From Peptoclostridium acidaminophilum DSM 3953 (GTDB taxonomy: Bacteria > Bacillota > Clostridia > Peptostreptococcales > Peptostreptococcaceae), in the NCBI RefSeq assembly GCF_000597865.1, contig NZ_CP007452.1:1991183-2055182 (forward strand): a DNA stretch of 64,000 bases, in the 5' to 3' direction. A program made the position numbers and the translations under genes. Below, piece by piece: positions 59,358 through 64,000 of this stretch (position 1 is its first letter; every line of letters starts with the position of its first letter). The notes beneath the pieces are model-generated. The model searched no databases, was not told the DNA's origin, and saw only the letters and a program-made list of their open reading frames with translations.

Positions 59358-59387
59358 AAAGGCAGCCCATGGCTGCCTTTTTTTGCT
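59358..59387 (+). terminator. Intrinsic terminator after YvrJ gene
   Basis: AAAGGCAGCC (59,358-59,367) pairs with GGCTGCCTTT (59,371-59,380) around a three-base loop, with seven T from 59,378. It ends the DUF2922-YvrJ transcript. Confidence 0.9.
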
Positions 59388-59532
59388 GCGCGTATACAAT
59401 ATCTCCGCACATGAATTCGATAGCTCAAGCACGAGGCGGTTGGTTTTGCGCCCAAGGGATTCAAGCTGAATGCGCAGTCGATTTTATGAGCGTTTTGATG
59501 GATTTGCCAGCGAAGGCCGCAGCTGAAACCGC

Positions 59533-59572
59533 AGAATTTTGAGTGTCTGAGCGCAGCGAGTTCTCAAAATTC
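59533..59572. repeat. REP-like palindromic element, copy 2 (inverted)
   Basis: Inverted copy of 58,709-58,748, differing at one of 40 positions. The pair brackets the DUF2922-YvrJ genes at a distance of about 0.8 kb. The remaining stretch between the YvrJ terminator and the glycosyltransferase end (59,388-59,657) holds no gene that I can support. Confidence 0.7.
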
Positions 59573-59657
59573 AAGAGTTTAAGTAAGGCCAAGCTAGCGC
59601 GAATCCCAAAACCGAATGAGAGACAAGCGTTCACTTGAATCAATGCTTGAATCCCAT

Positions 59658-60875
59658 TTAGAGAAGATTCAAAAGATACTCCCCTATCTTGTCCCGCTCC
59701 AGCGTCGCCTTGAAGCTCCTTATGTTGTCTTCGAGCTTTGTGATTTCCTCGCTGCTGCCAAGGAGCCGCTCTATTTCTCCGGCGACTTCAAGTGTTGTGT
59801 CTTTTACTGCCCCCAGGCTGTATTTTTTGATGAAGTTGGCGTTTTCTATCTCCTGGCCGATGTTTGGCATTTTGGCGACAAGAGGTGTTTCGCAGTTTAT
59901 GGCCTCAAAGAGCGTCACGCCGCCGGGCTTTGTGACAAGGAGGCTGGTTCTTCTCATAAGGAATGCCGGATCCTTGACAAAGCCTATTATCTTGGTGTTC
60001 TGAAAGCCCTGGGCCTGGAGTTTTTCGAAAAGCTCCCTGTTCCTGCCTGTTATTATGCTCGTTTCGACTCCGCTCATCCGGTCGAGCGTCTCAAGCAGCT
60101 TTAGCTCGACGTCGAAGTGGCCTCTTCCTCCGCCCATCACCACGACTCTTTTGATTTCCTCGGGCAACGGCTTGCTTATGTTTTCCGCGTCGATGAAGCT
60201 TTTTCTAACTGGTATTCCCGTGACCTTGAGCCTGCTCTCGGGTATTCCTTTTTTTATGAGGCTGCTTTTTACGCAGCCCGCAGGCAGCAGGTACAGGTCT
60301 GTCTCATCGCTCAGCCACTCGTAGCTGTCGACTACGTCTGTTATGCAGGTGGCCAGCGGTATGCCCGATTTTTGCTTTTTCTTGAAGCGCGAGACTATGT
60401 TGGAGCAGAGCGGGAATGTGGCGACTATGAGCCTCGGCTCGGTCTCGAGTATATATTCGGTGAGGCGCTGAAGGCCCATTATGCTCGTTATCTCGTCTAT
60501 GTAGTATTCCGTGCAGTCCTTGCGCTTCCTGTAGAAATAGTTGTAGAGCTCGGGCATCTCCTTGGTTATGAGCTCGTAGAGGTCGTATGCGTACTGCTCG
60601 AGCAGAGGGTTTGTGACGCTGAAAAGGTCCCTTATCTCTATGCCAAGGCTCTGATCTAGCGCCAGCAGCTGCTCCTTTACGGCCTTGGATACGTTGTGGT
60701 GGCCGGAGCCGAAGAATGCTGTAAGTATGAGTATGTCCGTCTTTTGGGGCGCAGGCCTTTTTGACGCTGCCGGGCCGCGCAGCTTGCCCAGGCCATTTTT
60801 GGCGGCCATGCTTTTTAGCTTGCGCACCTCTTCTTTTATGTCCAGATCGTCTATCCTGCGGATTCCTGTATTCAT
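59658..60875 (-). CDS. UgtP/MGDG-synthase-like glycosyltransferase
   Basis: The 405-residue protein has the MGDG-synthase N-terminal domain (ILILTAFFGSGHHNVSKAVK, about 49-68, and ELYNYFYRKRKDC) and the GT28-type donor domain (RVVVMGGGRGHFDVELKLLE near 243, LLVTKPGGVTLFEAI near 322, KMPNIGQEIENANFI). Members add glucose or galactose to diacylglycerol, making membrane glycolipids and lipoteichoic acid anchors, at the inner membrane face. A preceding basic N-terminal extension of about 45 residues is unusual. It lies 18 bases after glyA in the same direction and may be co-transcribed. Confidence 0.85.
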   Translation of the reverse strand: MNTGIRRIDDLDIKEEVRKLKSMAAKNGLGKLRGPAASKRPAPQKTDILILTAFFGSGHHNVSKAVKEQLLALDQSLGIEIRDLFSVTNPLLEQYAYDLYELITKEMPELYNYFYRKRKDCTEYYIDEITSIMGLQRLTEYILETEPRLIVATFPLCSNIVSRFKKKQKSGIPLATCITDVVDSYEWLSDETDLYLLPAGCVKSSLIKKGIPESRLKVTGIPVRKSFIDAENISKPLPEEIKRVVVMGGGRGHFDVELKLLETLDRMSGVETSIITGRNRELFEKLQAQGFQNTKIIGFVKDPAFLMRRTSLLVTKPGGVTLFEAINCETPLVAKMPNIGQEIENANFIKKYSLGAVKDTTLEVAGEIERLLGSSEEITKLEDNIRSFKATLERDKIGEYLLNLL

Positions 60876-60893
60876 GAGCGTCTCGTCTCCAGC

Positions 60894-62144
60894 TTATTCG
60901 AAGTAGCCCTGGTAGAGAGGGAAGCTGCTGCCGAGCTCTACGACTCTTTTTGCAATGCCTTCGAGCGCCGCCTTGTTGTCTATGTTGCTGGCAACCTCGT
61001 CTATTAACGCGCCTATGTGCTCGGCCTCCTCCTCTTTCATTCCCTTTATTGTCATGGCTGTCGTTCCTATCCTTATGCCGCTTGTCACTGCAGGCTTTTG
61101 GAGATCGAATGGTATCATGTTCTTGTTTACTGTTATGCCTACGCTCTCGAGCGCCTCGTCTAGCTGCACTCCTGTCAGTCCCTTTGGCCTGACGTCGACC
61201 AGCATGAGGTGGTTGTCTGTGCCGCCTGTTACTATCCTAAATCCCCTCTGCGAAAGCGTCTGCGCGAGCTTTTGCGCGTTTCTCACTACCTGCTGCATGC
61301 ACTCCCTGTACTCGCTAGTCATGGCATTTTTGAAGGTGTGCGCCTTGGCCGCCATTATGTGAAAGTGCATTGAGCCCTGTACTCCCGGGAATATGCCCTT
61401 GTCCACCTTGGCTGCATGCTCGCCCCTGCAGAGTATGAAGCCGCCTCTTGCGCCCGCTAGTGTCTTTGTGGTTGTCGATGTCACAAAATCCGCGTGAGGC
61501 ACCGGGCTTGGTATGACGCCTGCCGCCACAAGGCCTGCAATATGTGCCATGTCGACCATGAAGTAGGCTCCGACTTCCTTTGCTATAAGCGACATTCTTT
61601 CGTAGTCTATGAGCCTTGGGTATGCGCTCGCTCCCGCAATGAGGAGCTTAGGCCTTTTCTCCTTTGCAAGCTTTTCAACCTCGTCGTAGTCTATGATCTC
61701 CGTTTCCCTGTTCAGGCCGTATGATACGCAGTCGTACATCTTGCCCGAGAAGTTGACGCTGCTGCCGTGTGTGAGGTGGCCGCCCTGGTCGAGCCTCATG
61801 CCGAGTATCGTGTCTCCGGGATTTAGCATTGCCGCATATACTGCCTGGTTGGCCTGCGAGCCCGAGTGCGCCTGTATGTTGGCGTGCTCGGCGCCAAAGA
61901 GCTCCTTGGCCCTTTCTATCCCGAGCGTCTCCATCTTGTCTACCACATGGCAGCCGGCGTGGTATCTTTTTCCGGGATAGCCTTCGGCCGTCTTGTTTGT
62001 GAGCACTGAGCCCTGCAGCTCCATTATCGCCTCGCTCACGTAGCTTTCAGACGCTATTAGCTCTATTCCGTTCCTCTGGCGCGCAAGCTCCTCGCCTACT
62101 ATATCGTAAAGCGCCTGGTCCTTTTCCTTGAGACTGTTAAGCAT
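60894..62144 (-). CDS. glyA: Serine hydroxymethyltransferase
   Basis: The 416-residue PLP enzyme interconverts serine and glycine with tetrahydrofolate. Motifs: RQRNGIELIASESYVSEAIM (23-42), GYPGKRYHAGCHVVD (55-69), NIQAHSGSQANQAVY (89-103), VDMAHIAGLVAAG (197-209), and the PLP lysine K227 in TSTTTKTLAGARGGF. The usual sequence there is TTTHKTLRGPRGG; here Thr replaces the His before the lysine and Ala the Arg after. Length is normal. Placement next to a one-carbon or hydrogen-metabolism operon suits a glycine-using fermenter. Confidence 0.95.
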   Translation of the reverse strand: MLNSLKEKDQALYDIVGEELARQRNGIELIASESYVSEAIMELQGSVLTNKTAEGYPGKRYHAGCHVVDKMETLGIERAKELFGAEHANIQAHSGSQANQAVYAAMLNPGDTILGMRLDQGGHLTHGSSVNFSGKMYDCVSYGLNRETEIIDYDEVEKLAKEKRPKLLIAGASAYPRLIDYERMSLIAKEVGAYFMVDMAHIAGLVAAGVIPSPVPHADFVTSTTTKTLAGARGGFILCRGEHAAKVDKGIFPGVQGSMHFHIMAAKAHTFKNAMTSEYRECMQQVVRNAQKLAQTLSQRGFRIVTGGTDNHLMLVDVRPKGLTGVQLDEALESVGITVNKNMIPFDLQKPAVTSGIRIGTTAMTIKGMKEEEAEHIGALIDEVASNIDNKAALEGIAKRVVELGSSFPLYQGYFE

Positions 62145-62238
62145 ATCCCCTTACCCCCTGTTTTTATGTTTTGGCGGCTGCCTTGCGCCGCAAAAGTGCA
62201 TTTAATATATTTTTATCCCTTATATTCCGTTCTAATCA

Positions 62239-62288
62239 CCGCAGGTACGCTCTCTTGGCTGCAAAAAGACAAGAGAGCGTACCTGCGG
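62239..62288. promoter_or_regulatory. Perfect 19-bp inverted repeat in the glyA-nuoE intergenic region
   Basis: CCGCAGGTACGCTCTCTTG (62,239-62,257) and its exact complement (62,270-62,288) are separated by 12 bases. No U tract follows closely on either strand, so it is not a standard terminator. It is about 95-145 bases upstream of glyA and 350 bases upstream of the plus-strand operon. An operator, attenuator or RNA hairpin is possible. The rest of 62,145-62,637 is AT-rich with no gene. Confidence 0.6.
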
Positions 62289-62637
62289 CTTTGGGTATGA
62301 CGGTTTTTAATATAACAAAATAAATATCTTTTTTCAGATTTTTCAAAAAAATTATTTTCTTTTTATGACGTGTGGCTATTCCTAGTGTTTGTGACTAAAA
62401 GCTCTGGAATAGGGTATTACTTTGAAAAAAGAAGGTTTGCGCAGCTTTTTGATCTATAGAAATATTTTATAGTGCCGGGCGGCCGCCTTTACTTTATAAT
62501 TAACAAATTAACATTCATAGGAAAAAAGCCTTGACAATGCTATAATATTGCCATGCTAAGTATCTTTTTGACGCTTTAATGTTCAAGTATTATTCATATT
62601 TTCATATAAATAAATAGATGGAATCGGAGGTAATAAA

Positions 62638-63156
62638 ATGACTAAGCCTTTAAACAGCAAGCTCGAGGAGCAATATCCGGAGCTATACGCGCAGGTCGGC
62701 GAGATTGTATCCAAGTGGGGAGCTTCAAGGGACAACCTCATAGCTGTTCTGCTGGATGTCCAGTCAAAGAGCGAGAGAAACTACCTTTCCAAGGAGGCCA
62801 TGCTGGCCGTATCTGAGATAATGGGGATAATAGTCCAGGACGTGTACGAGGTGGCTACTTTCTACCACGCGATATCTACAAAGCCAAGGGGCAGATTCCT
62901 TGTGCAGCTTTGCCAGGGGACTTCGTGCACCGTCAACAAGGTTGTCAATGTAAAGGATGCTCTCGAGGCAGAGCTTGGAATAAAGATAGGCAACTCTACG
63001 CCTGATGAGCTGTTCACTTTCGAATATACGCCATGCTTTGGGGCATGCGATGTTTCTCCGGCAATGAGGCTAAATGGAAAGGTTGTCGGCAATCTCACCC
63101 CGGAAACGATAAAGCAGATCATAGGCGAGTGCAGGGAGGCGGCTAAAAATGAGTAA
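62638..63156 (+). CDS. NuoE-like [2Fe-2S] subunit of a bifurcating hydrogenase or formate dehydrogenase
   Basis: The 172-residue protein is a thioredoxin-fold ferredoxin. Its cluster ligands are C92 and C97 (LCQGTSCTV) and C133 and C137 (TPCFGACDVS), the CX4C and CX3C pattern of NuoE/HydC/HymA. In Clostridia this subunit joins a NuoF-like and a catalytic subunit to couple NADH, ferredoxin and H2 or formate. GGAGGTAATAAA precedes the ATG. It overlaps the NuoF-like gene by eight bases. Confidence 0.92.
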   Translation: MTKPLNSKLEEQYPELYAQVGEIVSKWGASRDNLIAVLLDVQSKSERNYLSKEAMLAVSEIMGIIVQDVYEVATFYHAISTKPRGRFLVQLCQGTSCTVNKVVNVKDALEAELGIKIGNSTPDELFTFEYTPCFGACDVSPAMRLNGKVVGNLTPETIKQIIGECREAAKNE

Positions 63157-64000
63157 GACCGTAAGCGTTATATCAAAGAATTTCTACAAGGTGAATCCTG
63201 ATTCCATAGACGAGTACATAGCCGCAGGGGGCTTTGAGGGCCTTAAAAAGGCTATAACAATGAAGCCCGAGGAGATTATAGAGCTGCTCAACAAGTCTGA
63301 CCTTCAGGGAAGGGGCGGAGCCGCGTTTTCAGTTGCCACTAAGTGGAACCACGCAGTCAGGGTGAGCGCGCCTGTAAAGGGCATAATGTGCAACGCCGAC
63401 GAGGGCGAGCCTGGAACCTTCAAGGACAGGTCTCTGCTTGAGCACAATCCTTTCGGAGTAATAGAAGGCATGATAATAGGCGCCTACGTGGGCGGCGGCT
63501 CGCAGATGAACCACGCCAGGATATATATAAGGGAAGAATACACCTACCTTCACGGCAGGGTCAGAAACGCCATTAAACAGGCCGAGGAAAGAGGCTTCCT
63601 TGGCAATGACATACTCGGAACAGGCCTCAACATCGAGATGAAGGTCGTATCGGGCGCCGGCGCATACGTGTGCGGCGAGAGCTCTGCTCTGCTTGAGTCT
63701 ACAGAGGGCAAGGCGGGAAGGCCAAGGATAAAGCCGCCTAGACTTAACAATGTCGGACTCTACAACCTCCCCACTCTGCTCAACAACGTGGAGTCATACA
63801 GCATAGTCCCTATACTAGTAAGGGACGACAGCGAGTACAGAAGCTACGGCACTGAAAAGAGCATAGGCACTAAGATGATAAGCGTCTCGGGCAATGTCAA
63901 AAAGCCCGGGGTTTATGAGATACCATTTGGAATAACTATAAGGGAAGTCGTGTACGACATAGCCGGAGGACTCAGCTCCGAGAGGCCGCTCAAGTTCGTT
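63149..64000 (+). CDS. NuoF-like FMN/NADH subunit (cut by window edge)
   Basis: 284 residues are visible. GRGGAAFSVATKW (54-66) is the NADH-binding site and NADEGEPGTFKDR (82-94) the FMN site; CGESSALLESTEGKAGRPRI follows near 175, and the SLBB region ISVSGNVKKPGVYEIPFG near 248. The C-terminal FeS ligands lie outside the window. Unlike HydB forms there is no N-terminal ferredoxin domain. The ATG overlaps the NuoE-like stop. The following gene should reveal whether the catalytic subunit is an [FeFe]-hydrogenase or formate dehydrogenase. Confidence 0.92.
   Translation, partial: MSKTVSVISKNFYKVNPDSIDEYIAAGGFEGLKKAITMKPEEIIELLNKSDLQGRGGAAFSVATKWNHAVRVSAPVKGIMCNADEGEPGTFKDRSLLEHNPFGVIEGMIIGAYVGGGSQMNHARIYIREEYTYLHGRVRNAIKQAEERGFLGNDILGTGLNIEMKVVSGAGAYVCGESSALLESTEGKAGRPRIKPPRLNNVGLYNLPTLLNNVESYSIVPILVRDDSEYRSYGTEKSIGTKMISVSGNVKKPGVYEIPFGITIREVVYDIAGGLSSERPLKFV

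Noticed and set aside
62531-62546. TTGACA and TATAAT close together before the NuoE-like gene
   Set aside because: Only four bases separate them, so they cannot be one promoter; the -10 at correct distance from TTGACA (TGCTAA) is poor. No promoter is claimed here.
1-64000. CRISPR arrays, tRNA or rRNA genes
   Set aside because: I saw no regularly spaced direct repeats with unique spacers, and no cloverleaf-type or rRNA sequence anywhere in the window.

Overview
The window looks like a chromosomal segment of an anaerobic Firmicute of class Clostridia. The evidence is the strong AGGAGG-type ribosome binding sites, a B. subtilis-type SOS box, a CpsB/CpsD-type bacterial tyrosine-kinase module, SLH surface proteins, the small Firmicute families DUF1659, DUF2922 and YvrJ, and a NuoE/NuoF-type pair of an electron-bifurcating hydrogenase or formate dehydrogenase next to glyA. 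An amino-acid fermenter related to Peptoclostridium would fit, but I cannot assign a genus from sequence alone.

Region 1 (1-16,850) is a prophage remnant read leftward. It keeps the whole early and replication module: Com-like zinc finger, sigma-like protein, a 51-aa protein, an Rrp5-like-annotated small protein, DUF2800 nuclease, DUF2815 ssDNA-binding-like protein, family-A DNA polymerase, VapE primase-helicase, VRR-NUC nuclease, SNF2 helicase, ArpU/DUF1492-type sigma-like protein, HNH endonuclease and a ParB-DNA methylase. It breaks off in an amidoligase gene next to the 5' end of a tyrosine recombinase gene. No terminase, capsid, tail, lysis or cI-type genes are visible. Control elements stand out: a promoter with an SOS box between -35 and -10, two covarying terminator hairpins carried on a repeated sequence, six TTGTTCAC octamers near the primase gene, four GCWAYTACCTRTRT boxes and a possible small RNA. 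A 2.5-kb IS21-family element (14,091-16,589) sits between the SOS promoter and the replication operon.

Region 2 (16,985-46,652) is a leftward surface-glycan locus. From the promoter at 46,651 it runs Wzz-like, BY-kinase (CpsD), phosphatase (CpsB), two SLH proteins, a membrane-anchored unknown and a PglF/WbpM-type dehydratase. Then come an aminotransferase, a small PglC-type phosphoglycosyltransferase, a GNAT acetyltransferase, FnlA/B/C (UDP-L-FucNAc), three glycosyltransferases, LicD, Wzy, Wzx, acyltransferases, WecB/WecC (UDP-ManNAcA) and a TagD-like cytidylyltransferase. The distal part (about 17.5-36 kb) is visibly AT-richer than its surroundings, as expected for a swapped-in cassette. The tagD-like and wzy genes carry frameshifts at homopolymers. 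A cassette with a four-helix-bundle gene and an AlbA_2-type gene, flanked by similar repeats, interrupts the locus at 36.1-38.1 kb, and a decayed IS21-like element lies at 21.4-21.7 kb.

Region 3 (47,013-56,348) encodes three secreted surface proteins: a 2,039-2,043-aa IPT/TIG protein, a 546-aa unknown and an SLH protein. The SLH proteins probably bind the cell-wall polymer built by region 2.

Region 4 (56,632-59,387) is a small regulatory island on the plus strand: a stand-alone LexA-type winged helix overlapping a sigma factor, then DUF1659, DUF2922 and YvrJ, with a heptad-repeat coiled-coil gene facing the sigma gene and REP-like repeats between the small genes. Region 5 (59,658-64,000) holds a UgtP/MGDG-synthase-like glycosyltransferase, glyA and, divergently, the NuoE/NuoF-type genes, the last cut by the window edge.
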